Under the pieces are notes generated by a model. That model was not told the DNA's origin. It did no database searches and was given only the letters and a program-made list of their open reading frames with translations. A stretch of 64,000 bases of DNA from Hyphodiscus hymeniophilus. Lineage: Eukaryota; Ascomycota; Leotiomycetes; Helotiales; Hyphodiscaceae. The translations under genes and the position numbers were made by a program. Position 1 is the stretch's first letter; each line of letters starts with the position of its first letter. Positions 36,454 to 47,899 of this stretch are shown piece after piece. The stretch spans positions 744,001 to 808,000 of the forward strand of contig VNKQ01000018.1 in assembly GCA_016508695.1 (NCBI GenBank), read 5' to 3'.

Positions 36454-37310
36454 TCATCGTCTCAATACCAACGCCGCGAAGCCAAATAGCCTATACCCCA
36501 GCACAATCAACAAGGAGAACTCATCCCACTTCCTCGTCCTCCATGTTGCATAATGATACTGCTCCAGGACTCCCATTCCAGGAACTCTACACTCTTTTTC
36601 CATGTTTGTCTTATACGTACAATTGCAGCCATCTCCACAGCTATAGCTCCGATGCTGGAACTCATTAGCCATCATGCCTTGGAACACATAGCTCTGATAG
36701 TCGAATGGAAAACGTATTTCCAAAGGCGTTCAAGATGCTCGCGGATACGGGAAACCACTAACACGCATTCAGGGGCCGTTAGCAAAGGTAGTTAGGACGA
36801 GAGAGAAAACGAAATTTGGAAAGATGGAAGAAACGAGGCCGACAAGTGACTCGGCCGCAAGGAGGTCCAAGAAGAGCCGCGTGACCCAGGTGAAGCACGC
36901 TTCTGCCCCCGTTGTTTGGAAACCAGAAAGCCAATAGCAATAACAGAAAATATGACGGCTGTTAGAAAAGAGGTCGAATGTTAGCTTCCCCACATCTTAT
37001 AGCTTCAGTGCGGGGAGGACAAACATAGAAATGGGATCCCAACGATGAAGTTCGAAATCATGAATGCTGTTGCACCATACAAAACATTTGCGTGCTCTGT
37101 AGCGGGTCTTCATGGAAGGCAGGAACATATGCAACCGCCATGAATGACATAAAGGCAGATCCGAAAAACTCGGGTCGTCAGACTATATTATCAGATATCA
37201 TGATGAATAGCAAGATAAAAGGCTGGATATCATCCTGTTCCCATCATTATGGCAATGTCAGTGTACATGGCAATGCGAATTCCGCCTATGCCACTATATC
37301 ATGGTATCTC
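36454..37310 (-). pseudogene. ABC-G (white/WBC-type) transporter pseudogene, C-terminal half
   Basis: Reading the minus strand downward from about 37310, pieces match the membrane half of ABC-G half-transporters: GIRIAMYTDIAIMMGTG; FFGSAFMSFMAVAYVPAF near 37170; EHANVLYGATAFMISNFIVG near 37060; LFLDLLAAESLVGLVSSIFP near 36850; FDYQSYVFQGMMANEF near 36700 with the cysteine-rich YSCGDGCNC loop; and an ending YRLFGFAALVLRR at 36454. These lie in different frames and are interrupted by stops (two near 37200, others near 36750). No ATP-binding half is present. It is therefore a broken, 5'-truncated transporter gene. Such pumps often export secondary metabolites, so with the adjacent PKS fragment it may be debris of a lost cluster. 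Confidence 0.8.
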
Positions 37311-37339
37311 TTCATGAACGATCGATACAGGGCTTATAG

Positions 37340-37490
37340 GTCTTGCAAATCTTGTAGACATCGCAGGTAGTGCAGGTATTGCTAGTATCGTAGGTGCAAG
37401 TGTTGTAGGTATTGTCTTATAGATCTTGCGATATTGTCGATATTACAGGTCTTGCAAGGTCTTGTAATTATTGATATTGTAAGTTTCGTA
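37340..37490. repeat. Degenerate GTAGGTATTG-type minisatellite
   Basis: Phrases such as TCTTGTAGACATCGCAGG, GTGTTGTAGGTATTGTC and GATATTGTCGATATTACAGG recur with a loose 12-15 nt spacing. The tract is imperfect and non-coding. Confidence 0.5.
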
Positions 37491-37696
37491 ATATAGTTAA
37501 ATTAACTTCAACTTCCCTTAATACTAAATTTAACTATAATTGCAATTTATGAAGGATGTTCTAAAGGTATTGGAACATTTAATATTTGGTAGGGTTTTGC
37601 GCTTATTCGATAGGCCGAGAGTCCGGCAAAACACCTTATTAAAGTGATTTTAGTTTTGGATGATGGGAATAGAGGCCCCGAGATGGTTGGTCCAAC

Positions 37697-37727
37697 TTCG
37701 CTCCAATTTCGCTCCAATTTCGCTCCA
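37697..37727. repeat. Three tandem copies of an 11-mer
   Basis: TTCGCTCCAAT is repeated at 37697, 37708 and 37719 (the last copy one base short). It lies about 300 bp upstream of the SnoaL-like gene. Function unknown. Confidence 0.8.
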
Positions 37728-38022
37728 TTTTATTTGCCTACAATTACCTAATCTTGTCCCTGTGGAGTATCTATGTGCCGTCCCATACAAGATTTATTCG
37801 GATGCTTAAGTTAGTAATGAAACTGTGATCAGCATGTGTACGCTCATTACTGACGTGCGTCTCTTTGGTGACCTTATGAAGAATTCTTATAAGCTTTCGC
37901 GAACAGAGATCTTGGATAACGTTGGATTTCATCACAAAATATTGAACCTTATATTGAAAGACTTTTACAGGTCATCAGTCTGTACGCTTACAAGACTTTC
38001 GACCTTTCATAGAGAAAAAGAC

Positions 38023-38502
38023 ATGTCGACCATCGAAGAGCGTATTCAACATTTAGAAGATGAATCCGCAGTCCGAGACCTTGTCGCACGCTTCGCAGAC
38101 TTATGTACCCCAGTGGACTACGATGCTTTTAGTAAACTCTGGTTGCCAAACAGAAACGGCAAGGCGGTGTGGTCGTTGAACGATCCAATTCCCATGTCGG
38201 CCACAGGCGTAGACGATATTCGCGCCATGCTTCGCAAATTACTCGATTCCCGTGAATTCTTTGTTCAGTTTGTCCATACGGGTGTGATCCAAATCAAAGG
38301 CAATCATGCAACGGGTCGTTGGATCATGCGAGAGATTGCAAAAGGACCTGGCGAGGTGTTCTACAACAATTTGGCCCTGTATGAGGATGTGATGGAAAAG
38401 GTGGAGGGAAAGTGGTACTTTACGAGACGTGATTACAAGTATCACTTCCTGGACTCCAGTCCTTTTGACGGGACTGTCTATCAGCTACCGGCTAGATCTT
38501 GA
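38023..38502 (+). CDS. SnoaL/NTF2-like small enzyme
   Basis: A single exon encodes 159 residues from ATG 38023 (MSTIEERIQHLEDESAVRDL). The frame is open upstream to 37825, but that part is AT-rich and does not resemble the family, so the internal start is preferred. The N-terminal helix with LEDESAVRDLVARFADLCTP plus DYDAFSKLW, a DDIRAMLRKLL helix and the repeated beta strands (FVHTGVIQIKGNHATGRWIM, KWYFTRRDYKYHF) form the NTF2-like cone of SnoaL-type proteins. Relatives act as polyketide cyclases, dehydratases or hydroxylases, and many fungal secondary-metabolite clusters hold one. It is followed by convergent EthD and divergent GST genes, which supports a tailoring block. The reaction cannot be deduced. 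Confidence 0.8.
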   Translation: MSTIEERIQHLEDESAVRDLVARFADLCTPVDYDAFSKLWLPNRNGKAVWSLNDPIPMSATGVDDIRAMLRKLLDSREFFVQFVHTGVIQIKGNHATGRWIMREIAKGPGEVFYNNLALYEDVMEKVEGKWYFTRRDYKYHFLDSSPFDGTVYQLPARS

Positions 38503-38979
38503 GCTGTACCTACTCTTGGAAAACTCAGTTAGGTGGAGCTAGGGAATTTTTACAGTTATTGTAACATTGAGTTAAAACTCTATAACAATTTCAAGACCTG
38601 CTAGATCGTCTAAGATGTAATATTCTTACTTTCACTTTCAGCTTTGCGGGTTTATTTAACACCAGTTTAGTATGTAGCCAGCTTCTATGCGAAGACCGCT
38701 GCTAAAAATTCATTAATATTTTAATTGTCTTGTATTTTCAACCTACCCCAACTGTACCTCGCTATCGATCTACGCTCAAAGATATATTCACACGTGCATG
38801 CTTTCTTCAGTCTCTTGTGATATACTGTTTTGGTTTTATTCAATGTTAAGCCCGGCTCGGCAATATTCAGGCAAGTAAGTTATTGCTACATTACTCACCA
38901 AAGAGACTCCCCTGAAAGCTAAAGCTTGTGTTCCGTTGATGCCATTCAAATATTTTAAGCTTTGACACTTTTAGACTGT

Positions 38980-39478
38980 CTAAATGACCTCTATATTGGA
39001 TCCAACAATAATGACTGTCTTTTCTCTATCTATAAACTTTAACTCATCGGGTATAACTTTTTCCAAAAATTCTCGATCCAGAAAAGCAGCCTCATAGTCC
39101 TCATATCTGCATACCTACTTAGCGATCTAAATAGATAGATACAGAACGAGTGACTGGATAACATAATAAATAACATACCGACGGACATATAAGTCAACGA
39201 GGCCATCAAATGATGGGGGTACGCCTATCACCTGGCCAGACTTGTTATGCTCGGGGTTTCCATGAAACTTTGAAGCCCTGTATTAGATGTTGCGTATCTT
39301 TTCACCAAAAAAGGCAAGCTGCGCATACCTGAACGTATTTCACAATTCCACAACGCGACAACCATGAAGTAACAAGCGGACCGTGAGTGTTTTCCCAGTA
39401 GTCGTGGAAGGATTTTTCGGACATTCCCTTTTTGCGGCTGATCAGCATAGAGATGCGAATTAAACTTTCGGTGGACAT
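38980..39478 (-). CDS. EthD-domain protein
   Basis: Three exons, 39478-39329, 39267-39179 and 39106-38980, with introns of 61 and 72 nt, encode 121 residues. The start MSTESLIRISMLISRKKGMS leads into the family signature FHDYWENTHGPLV, and exon 2 opens FHGNPEHNKSGQ. The C-terminal half carries DGLVDLYVRRYEDYEAAFLD. These dimeric alpha-beta barrel proteins occur in many fungal aromatic-polyketide clusters, where named relatives act as decarboxylases or dehydratases (for example the MdpH and TpcK type). It has a 431-bp divergent promoter with the GST gene. This is good evidence for a tailoring enzyme for an aromatic polyketide, but the product made here is not known. Confidence 0.87.
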
Positions 39479-39909
39479 TTTTCTGGCTCGATTGTAGTGT
39501 ATGCGAGAATGATAGGATGATATTACAATTGCCGAAAAGGGGGAAATGGAAAAAGCAGAACAATACAATAAGTCGACTTTAAGTTGCAATAACCCTCTTG
39601 CCTCTCAGATTGCAAGATGCCAGCATTACTACCGGCACGTGGGGTTGTGGTGCGGGGTATGTACTCTACTATGACTGCTGGAGGAACGATCTCGGCGTAT
39701 ATTTCGGAGCCACTTGTTGGCCGGAAACACTCCGAAAGTCTTCGCATTGGGGAGAATCATTAGCGTTGCAATAACAACTTTCCTCTAAATGTGCCGGCTT
39801 ACAAAAAACAATCTGGAAATCGCAATCAAGGGAACGTGGCGTTTGTATTAATTGGAAGCGAAAGTAACGATTTTGCATGTTTTAACTCCTTTGAGAATTA
39901 TATTCCATC
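39479..39909. promoter_or_regulatory. Divergent promoter of EthD and GST genes
   Basis: The 431 bp between the ATG at 39478 (minus) and the ATG at 39910 (plus) contains no credible gene and probably drives both. Joint expression would fit a common pathway. Confidence 0.5.
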
Positions 39910-40856
39910 ATGTCTGTCAAATCCAGCATTCACTTGTACACAGGGAATTCTCCAAACGGCCACAAGATTTCGATCACGCTGGAAGAATTGGGTCTTTCCT
40001 ATGGCCTAACGTTTGTGGACCTGCCAAAGATACAGCACAAGGAACCCTGGTTTCTCGCAATTAATCCCAATGGACGTATTCCTGCGCTGACTGACACTAT
40101 GCCGGATGGAACTCCAATCAACCTCTTCGAATCAGGAAGTATTCAGCAATATCTCGTCGATATTTACGACACCGAGCATAAAATTTCGTATCCCAAGGGC
40201 TCAAAAGAGTACTACGAGACAAATAATTGGGTATGACAAAAGCCCTAGATATATTGCTGATCTTGAAATACTAAGCTAACTTTAATTCTTCAAACAGCTC
40301 TTTTTCCAGAATGCCGGCGTGGGACCTATGTTTGTCATTTCTTATTTCTTCATCCGGCATTACCTGACTTTTTCCAAGGCAGGGCCAAGCAAACCATTTC
40401 ATCCGATACTCTCACGCACCTGAGCCGATTCCTTATGCTGTCGACAGATACGTCAACGAAACGCGCCGACTTTACCGAACTGTAGATACTCACCTCAAAG
40501 CCTCAGGAAACGATTATTTGGTCGGGAACAAGGGTACCATTGCAGACATTGCCCTCTTCTGCTGGGTAAATATTGCTGGTGAGTGGTCCCTGTTTTTGTG
40601 CAGCTGTGAAAGACCCACACAATAATCTTTACTGACCCGACGTGTTTCAGGATTCAGCGGCGTTGATGTCACTGAATTCCCCTTAGTCCAAACCTGGCAG
40701 AAGCGGATGTTGGACCGCTCAGCAGTCAGGAAAGGTTTGGATGTCCCAGTCAAGGTTGACCTCGATAAATTAACTAAAGAGCCTGAACTTTTCAAAGACT
40801 ACCTCGCCAAAAACGAGGCTTGGATTCGTAAAGGCATGCAAGATGACAAAAATTAA
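39910..40856 (+). CDS. Glutathione S-transferase
   Basis: Four exons, 39910-40230, 40298-40333, 40383-40578 and 40651-40856, encode 252 residues. The N-terminal thioredoxin fold shows the glutathione-site motifs LYTGNSPNGHKISITLEEL, INPNGRIPAL and FESGSIQQYL (E-S pair). The all-alpha C-terminal domain follows with FFQNAGVGPMFGQANHF and VGNKGTIADIALFCWV. The layout resembles fungal Ure2p/theta-type GSTs. Exon 2 is only 36 nt. GSTs in fungal clusters add glutathione to reactive intermediates or catalyse isomerisations (GedE and MdpJ are examples in anthraquinone clusters). Together with the neighbouring EthD and SnoaL genes this one is a likely tailoring or self-protection gene. Confidence 0.88.
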
Positions 40857-42646
40857 TGCTTCTGCGTGGATCTATATGAACAGGAATGATAGTACTACAT
40901 TTTTTTCCATTCCTTGCAAGAATACTGGAGTATGTGTAAAGGCAGTACCTTACCTAGTAATATGGTCTAAACACGTGATATGCTGTATTATATAAAGCCT
41001 GTTACACGTAGTTACTTACGAGTTGGGACCATAGTCTTTTGGCTCAAGTCAACTGTGCAGAGCGAAAGTGACCGTTAACCCTTCCAGGACTGTATAACAG
41101 TCTCCATAACCGAGTGCGGCTTGGCATACCCCATTCCCATGGCCACTGCTCAATCCCCACATTGGAAGCAGACACACAAATATGGAAACGATACTCAGTT
41201 CATCAACCAGGATTGGTAATTTGGGCGACTAGCAAATTATCTTACTTCTATGCTTGTGTACCGTGCTCTCTGCAACCTTCAGACCACTTGCCTGAGGAAG
41301 CAGCGTCATAGGAAATGATCGCTTGGCCTGGTGCTTCTATAATTTCAAGGTGTCAATTTCTGTTGTACCAAAGTGAACGCCAGGTAAGTCAATACAAAGG
41401 TCATAGGCAGTCATAACGTTGCCTGTAAGAATACGACCAATCATACCCTCACCGTACCTCTCATAGACTGTTGTAAGATCCCTCGATGAAACACCTCAAG
41501 GTTTTGCTTCCACTGACTTTGAAGAAAGGCGCTCGCAAACACCTCCTTTTGTATCCAACTTGGGGCGTCTTTGCTGGGTGAATCTGTAATGAAGCGTATG
41601 TGCAAGGGGCCAAAGATCAACAGTTTCCACAGCAAGAGACCTATAAACCTCATAATCGGAGCCTTATTCAATGTGGATGGGTAAAAATACAACTTTAGCT
41701 GAGGGTCAAAAACATATATAGATTGCGGAGGCAATTCCTAACTCGGAGATAAGTTCTTTGATGCATTCGCACGCAAAATATTGCAGCACAATTCTTTCAG
41801 CATCCAACCTACCAGAATATTAAGGACCTCACATTTTACCTGTCTGCAAAGGCAGAGATAAGAATGCTGACACAGCCATGAAATCATGCTGAACCTCAGA
41901 AGCACTATTGTCGGGAGATATGGTCATCGCGGGGGAATAGATGGTGGGTTTAAACGGACCAGCTCCCCTGCAGACACCATTGCGTACGGATCTGAAGAGG
42001 GTCGAATAGAATTTCCTGTGGGAGCCTTTGGTGGTTCAGAGTCCGTCAGAATTTGCCTATTGGAACCTTCTTTACAAATATGTAATGACCATCGGCCTAT
42101 TTCCTCTTGGGATGCCATGCGATTTCGTCGGAGTATTTTCTCTCAATTATTTCATGCATTTTCGTCACCATACCTTGTTCGGAGCATTTCTAACTGCCAA
42201 TATTAACGGGCAGTAGGGAAAAGTATCATATTCCGTTAGTCCTACTGTATTTGAAAATCAGGTTGGCTACTAGCACACGAGTTATGGTCAGATACTGTAA
42301 GTCTGCCGCTTCCTCGTACATTCGGTCTATCCTCGGCGACAACGGAGTAACATAATGGACGGAGCAACATGATGGCCGGAACAGTAAACTTGAAATACCC
42401 CACAGTCTGTAGAGCACAGCATACCCCATATCTTGCAATTAGATATGCTCTGCGGGGTAGAAGCTAGGGGCAAACTTCTGCCAAACTCAGGGCTCCTATC
42501 GGTCATTGAGAATGTCTTATATTTCATGCCCGATCCGTCTTGTCTTGAGTCATTGTTCAACATTCTGCTAATCTAGACAGTCGAGAAATTTTATTGATTT
42601 GTGTCTTGCAACATTACACACTCCAACGTCAAACGCTTTTTACAAC
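40857..42646. other. Intergenic, no gene recognised
   Basis: A 1.8 kb gap. Open frames at 41441-41734 (minus) and 41886-42216 (plus, two overlapping frames) are up to about 100 codons but match nothing I know and lack a convincing splice continuation. Decayed coding sequence cannot be excluded. Confidence 0.35.
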
Positions 42647-44877
42647 ATGGGTTTCATCAATTTTAGAGGCCGATCACTATATAGGGTCATGAGCTTTAGC
42701 TGTGCTATGGTATGTATAATCTTGCGCTTGTGACAGTATTATCACAGGCAGTACTGGGAGTTTGGACTGATTCAAAGCCTCGCAGGCGTTTACTCTGTAC
42801 GGATATGACTCTGGTGTTTTGGCTGGTGTACAGAACACCAAGCCTTACCTTGATGCATTAGGGAATCCGCAACTGAAGTCGACGTACATCATACCCATGA
42901 TAGCTTCATCTTTTGTACTTGGTGCTTGGGCAATGTCCATGATGATCTCTTTCATAGGCATGCCGATGGGTCGACGATACTGTATTCTATCTGGAGATGT
43001 ACTTGTCACTATCGGTGGAGCTATCCAGGCTTCTTCTCACTCTGTTCCTCAAATAATAGTTGGGCGAGTATTGTGTGTAAGTTCAATTCGATACAGCACC
43101 ATGGACAAAGAATAATATGTCACAGGGTTTTGGGCTAGGTTTCATCTCAAGTACTGTTCCCACATACATGGTATGTGCCTCGCAGGAAGTAAGCCTAGCC
43201 ACCTACTTATCAAACAATTCAGGCCGAGATGAGCATCAAATCTTCCGAACGTGGTCCAGAAGTCGCCTTTCAGTGCGCCATGATAATTTCAGGAGGTTAG
43301 AATGGTTTAACCAGCTTATCGCGTGTAATGCTAATTCAGACAACGCAGTGGCGTTCGCCGGGTGGGTAGATTTTGGATTCACTCGAATGGACAATCAAGC
43401 TTCTTGGGTAATGAATATGGAACTCTACCTTTTAGTGTCATTGCTAATTAAAGGTTTTCATAGAGGGTTCCTATTGCACTCCAGGTAGTGCTCGCTATTA
43501 TCTCTGGTATCGGCATATCCATGCTTCCTGATACGCCTCGTTGGTAAGAGAATTTACCACTATGGAATGCCAAAGATAGAGCTGATCGCTGACTAGGTAT
43601 TATGTCATGGGGCGTATAGAGGAAGGCGACCAAGTGCTCTCCGCGCTCCATGACCTTCCCATTGACGACGAAGGTGTTCAACAACAGAAAAAAGAAATCC
43701 TTGATATTATTGCAAGTGAAGCATCTCAAAAGCCGTTTAGCATGTTGACATTGCTATGGGACAACACAGGTAAGCACATGCTGTCATATTACACAAGCAT
43801 GTATTAACGCATAAAGAACTCCAATCTGGTCGCCGTCTACGGACAGCATTCTTGATTACATTCATTCAACAGTTGATGGGTGAGTGCTTCGGTGACCTCA
43901 ATGAAACCCTTTGTTAACCTGCCACAGGAATCAATTTGCTCGTCTACTATAGTACCATTATTTTTTCCCAGATTGGATTGTCTGCCTTTTTATCATCTTT
44001 ATTAGGAGCGGTGATGAACACTGGATTCGCGGCTGGTACCTGGTTTACGCCGAGCACAATCGAGAGGTGGGGTCGAAGAAGTATTCTGCTCTGGACTGGA
44101 GCGGCCTGTACGGTGTTCATGTTGATTTTCGTGGTAATGATCAACCTTGGCGACGCCAAAAGTACCGCTACACAGTGGACTGCCGTTGCTTCTGTGATAT
44201 TGTATATTTTCGTCTTTGGATATGGTTGGGTCGGCATTCCATGGCTCTACGGTCCAGAGGTATTACCTTTTCCTACTTCAAGTTGTTCTTGCTAAAATTT
44301 CTCAGCTTGCACCGCTCCGTTATCGACATCTCGGAGGATCATATGGAGCTATAGGCGAGTGGTGCGGGACATTCTTAACGGTCTTTGCCGGAGGAATTGC
44401 CATTCAAAGAATCGGCCCTTTGTCGTGGATATTATACCTCCTCTTCTGTAAGTGCATCTCCTGCTTCGCGACGTTGGCATTCAAAGTGGTATTAGTAAAG
44501 TGATGCTTAAGATGAAGTGCGATCACTGCTGTAATTTTCAAAAGTTTTTGAGTCATGTGGTTTCTCTTCTGGCTGTGGGAGCCGTCCATTTTGAGCAGTC
44601 GCTACGACTGTTATTGTATCGTCATTACTGACACCACGGCGTATTATAGGCGGCATCTCTGTACCATATGTATATTTTTGCTGCTACGAAAGTAAGTGTT
44701 TCGCAAAGTCACACAATTGCTATTCTTCTAATACTCCACACAGCATCTGGCAAGACCCTTGAGGAGATCGATGAAATTTTTATGAAGTGTAGAACTGATA
44801 TCGATGGCGGTGATTTGGGAGAAGCTCAAAGGCCGTCATCTGAGAAGGCATCTGAGGTGGCGGCTAGAGAGATGTAG
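42647..44877 (+). CDS. MFS sugar (hexose) transporter
   Basis: Twelve exons: 42647-42709, 42786-43076, 43126-43170, 43223-43295, 43340-43407, 43464-43543, 43597-43769, 43817-43879, 43928-44259, 44306-44447, 44651-44692 and 44744-44877; 501 residues. Sugar-porter signatures are present: YGYDSGVLAG in helix 1, the MGRRYCILSGD loop, FISSTVPTYMAEMS with the ERGP pair, LPDTPRWYYVMGR after helix 6, QQLMGINLLVYYS, ERWGRRSILLWTG, and a final YETSGKTLEEID. All interior junctions keep phase. The tenth intron is unusually long (203 nt) for this locus. It should import a hexose or related polyol at the plasma membrane. It has no evident link to the polyketide genes. Confidence 0.87.
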
Positions 44878-45747
44878 GAGCAAAGTGCGCAGGATCAAGA
44901 TCGGCCGAGTCAGGCGTTCAAGCTCGGAAATTCTAGAGTGCAGATTATTCATCATAGCCCTCAAACTGTTAGCACTACTTACAAGCTTTTGAATTCTTGA
45001 TATAGCAGATATCTCTGAGATTTCGCTGTGCGTTTGTAATTTGAACTACACTTACCCGATCGCATCATTGTAATTGTCGAATACATCTATAAAGAAAATC
45101 AATCTTCTTTAAAACGAGTAGAATAGTAGCAAATGTTGAGAAAAAGCTGATGTTCTCCGCAAGCACTTCTTCGCGTCTTAAGGATGGAGCGGTCAATAAC
45201 GTCGTATATTTGCCATGAAAACCAAGGTGCCTTACAAAAGGGGGCCTACGCAAGATTAAATCCTACAAAGACAACCTATTCGATTCGATTATTGGTATGA
45301 AGTCGTGTAGTCTCCTCATTTTCGGGTCTAATTTTTCATTTGTTAGCCAAAAACTTACTTTGGACCAAAGGTTTTAATACGGACGACGGCTTGGTCACAG
45401 AAGTAACATGTTGAGGGGAAGAAAAAATAAAATCTGATAAACCTTGTAGTCTCATAGACTTCGGTTATATAATGCCATTCGTGTCCTGACAATGAGAACG
45501 AGACTAAATACAACAATATTAAGCAAGCATTGAGAATATCGTACGTTCAACCACAAAGTGCGTTAGGGCATAATACAAGGAACTAGTAAAGAACCTGTTA
45601 TGATATAATTTTGTATCTTCGGTCACAGCTAAATATCACCGTATATTGATAGAGATGTGAAGGACTCATAATTGCTCTTATGAGGTAAATAGCTAGGCTG
45701 ATGGGTTGGTAAGGCCAACAAATGCCAACAACTGAACAAAACACAGT
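44878..45747. other. Intergenic, no gene seen
   Basis: About 870 bp between convergent genes, moderately AT-rich. No coding, RNA or transposon signal is recognised. Confidence 0.35.
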
Positions 45748-46503
45748 TCAACAATTCCATCCTCCGTCCACACTCCATGTCGCGCCAGTTACGAAACTAC
45801 TCTCGTCGCTCAACAGAAAAGCAATGACAGAAGCCATTTCCTCGGGCTTTGCCTTCCTGTTGAGGGCTTGCATGGATGTATCCATTTTCTCAACGTTCTG
45901 ATACCCCTCTACAGCTCCCACCATAGGGGTATCTACGATACCTGGTGCAATGGCATTAACCCTGATGTTGTTCTCTCCCTCTTCTAGAGCAGCACATCGA
46001 GTCAGGCCTATGACAGCACATTTACTAGCGCAATAAACGCTATTGTACTTCTGTCCACGAATACCCAATATGCTGGCTGCGTTGACGATTGAAGCACCAG
46101 ACTTCATAACTTTGAGCTCTTCACGGAGGCAGTTGAAGACCCCCTTGGTATTGATGCTCATGATGAACTCCCATTCCGCGTCGTCCTGCTCCCTGATGGG
46201 CTTGGTGGAGTTATTGCGCCCGATAACACCTGCCATATTTGCAGCTCCATCTAGTTTCCCGAACTCCTTGACTGTCTTCTCTATGAAAGCTTTCACATCC
46301 AGACTTATTGTAACATCGACTACTGTTGAAATGACTCGTCCGCCTGCTGTCTCGATTGATTTTGTAGCAGCTTGTAATTGTATCTCATTGATATCGGCGA
46401 TGGACAGAACAGCTCCCTTACTAGAGAGGAGTTTTGCGGTTGCAAGGCCAATGCCGGACGCTGCGCCCGTGATTGCGATGACTTTTCCGTTCAAGGACGA
46501 CAT
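45748..46503 (-). CDS. Classical short-chain dehydrogenase/reductase
   Basis: An intronless gene of 251 residues with all classical SDR motifs: TGAASGIG near residue 12, the Asp of ADINE at the end of strand 2 (suggesting NAD preference), NMAGVIGR for the NNAG motif, Ser in VNAASILG, and YCASK for YxxxK. The PGIVDTPM loop and C-terminal VTGATWSVDGGW follow, as in SDR family members acting on small alcohols, sugars or polyketide intermediates. It is the second SDR in the window. The lack of introns contrasts with its neighbours but is common for the family. Substrate unknown; a tailoring role is possible because the flavoprotein gene lies 2.6 kb downstream of its start on the same strand. Confidence 0.92.
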   Translation of the reverse strand: MSSLNGKVIAITGAASGIGLATAKLLSSKGAVLSIADINEIQLQAATKSIETAGGRVISTVVDVTISLDVKAFIEKTVKEFGKLDGAANMAGVIGRNNSTKPIREQDDAEWEFIMSINTKGVFNCLREELKVMKSGASIVNAASILGIRGQKYNSVYCASKCAVIGLTRCAALEEGENNIRVNAIAPGIVDTPMVGAVEGYQNVEKMDTSMQALNRKAKPEEMASVIAFLLSDESSFVTGATWSVDGGWNC

Positions 46504-47899
46504 GTTGGATGGATATCGATCATATCATTGACGCAATATCTTATCCTATAAGTATTACCTTTCTACCCCAGATCAAGAGTGCCAAATCCTCCCAGGTTCG
46601 TCTTACCCCGCATGGTGGGAATACCTCCCCGGGCTCGATGTCTCCGCAGGGTATCATTAAACCGAGATCTGTGCGGAAAAGCTCCAAACCAAGCTACACC
46701 TCGGTTCTGGACTGGGCGTTTTAGAAGTTACTCCGGATAGCATGATTGGTAATTGACGGCTTCCGGGTCGCCTTGGTCAACTGGGAATAATGGACCGAGA
46801 TTCAGTGTGTATGTACAAATACGTATGCACCACTGTGGTTCGTTCTCGGTAGATCTTTTACACCTACTACTGCCTTTCCGGAAAGTAATTGCAGACACTT
46901 CAAGCAAAACACATGAATATGCGTATGATTATCAAGTCTGCGCTGTCTGTACTGATCACAGTGTGCAGATGGCTCCAGTGACTGCCCGGATCGTATAGTG
47001 AAATTCTTCATGTCTATAGGGAAATTCTTCATGTCAAACCAGCAAGGTAGCCACCTCGCAGATGTTCGGTTCAAATCATTTCTAGAGTCCAGATGACTTG
47101 CAATAGTATGAGGTACATTAGCGCAGTGGGATGAGTAGAGAGGCGCACAAGAAAGTCAGAGGAGGAGAGAACAAAGACATATTCCGGGCGCATAGGAGAC
47201 TAAAGCCCGTGCATGCAACTCGTTTCCTAATTGGCTTCAAAATACCGAATAACCCCATCTGGTCCGTGCCATCTGTTCGCTCATTCACGAACAGTAGCTT
47301 AACAATACAACTACGAACATTCCACTGAATGAAACATATTTTATGGCTAATCAGCTCTTATTAAAATATGGGATTTCTTTATCCGCTTGTACCTCCCTAA
47401 ATCAGGCTAGTTAGTCACGTAAGTATAATTAGTAAAGACTTAAGCTCTTTTTAAATTTTTATACTTAATTCTTTGAGTTTAACTTCATTAAGGTACAATA
47501 CTTAATACTCTACTTCTCCCCCGAGCAATTACTTCTAATAGCTCTTCTACTTCTCAAAAATACTTGAGTCAACAAATACCAGCCAAGCGCACAGACTACT
47601 TTCTCGCTCCACATATCCGTGGGGCAGCTATGGGGTATGCAACCATGCGTTCTTGGAGCATGTTAGAGTAACTCCATGATATAAACTGAAGTCCTGACAG
47701 ACGAGCCTAATTGCGGGGTCCGAATCGAATTAACCCGATCAGCAGAGGGCTGGCAATAGTTCCAAAGAAAAAGCAGAGGCATCGCACAACATCCCTCTGG
47801 TCTAGTATATAGAAAGCGGAAGTTCGCTTCTTACCATCCTCCAATAGCAGGCCTTGTCACTCGAGTGCAGCAGACTAGAACATGAAATAAGGAAGTTGA
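46504..47899. other. Intergenic, becoming AT-rich to the right
   Basis: Short open frames only. The sequence turns AT-rich from about 47335 onward. No gene, RNA or intact repeat is recognised. Confidence 0.35.

Noticed and set aside
36769..36993. Open frame of 74 codons on the minus strand as a separate small gene
   Set aside because: Its sequence (LFLDLLAAESLVGLVSSIFP) is a piece of the ABC-G membrane domain and belongs to the larger pseudogene.
37825..38022. N-terminal extension of the SnoaL-like protein
   Set aside because: The in-frame upstream 66 codons are unlike the family and AT-rich; the ATG at 38023 starts the expected first helix.
41441..42216. Open frames of 60-106 codons on both strands in the gap before the sugar transporter
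   Set aside because: No recognisable domain, no plausible splice continuation and mutual overlap on opposite strands; probably chance frames or unidentifiable decay.
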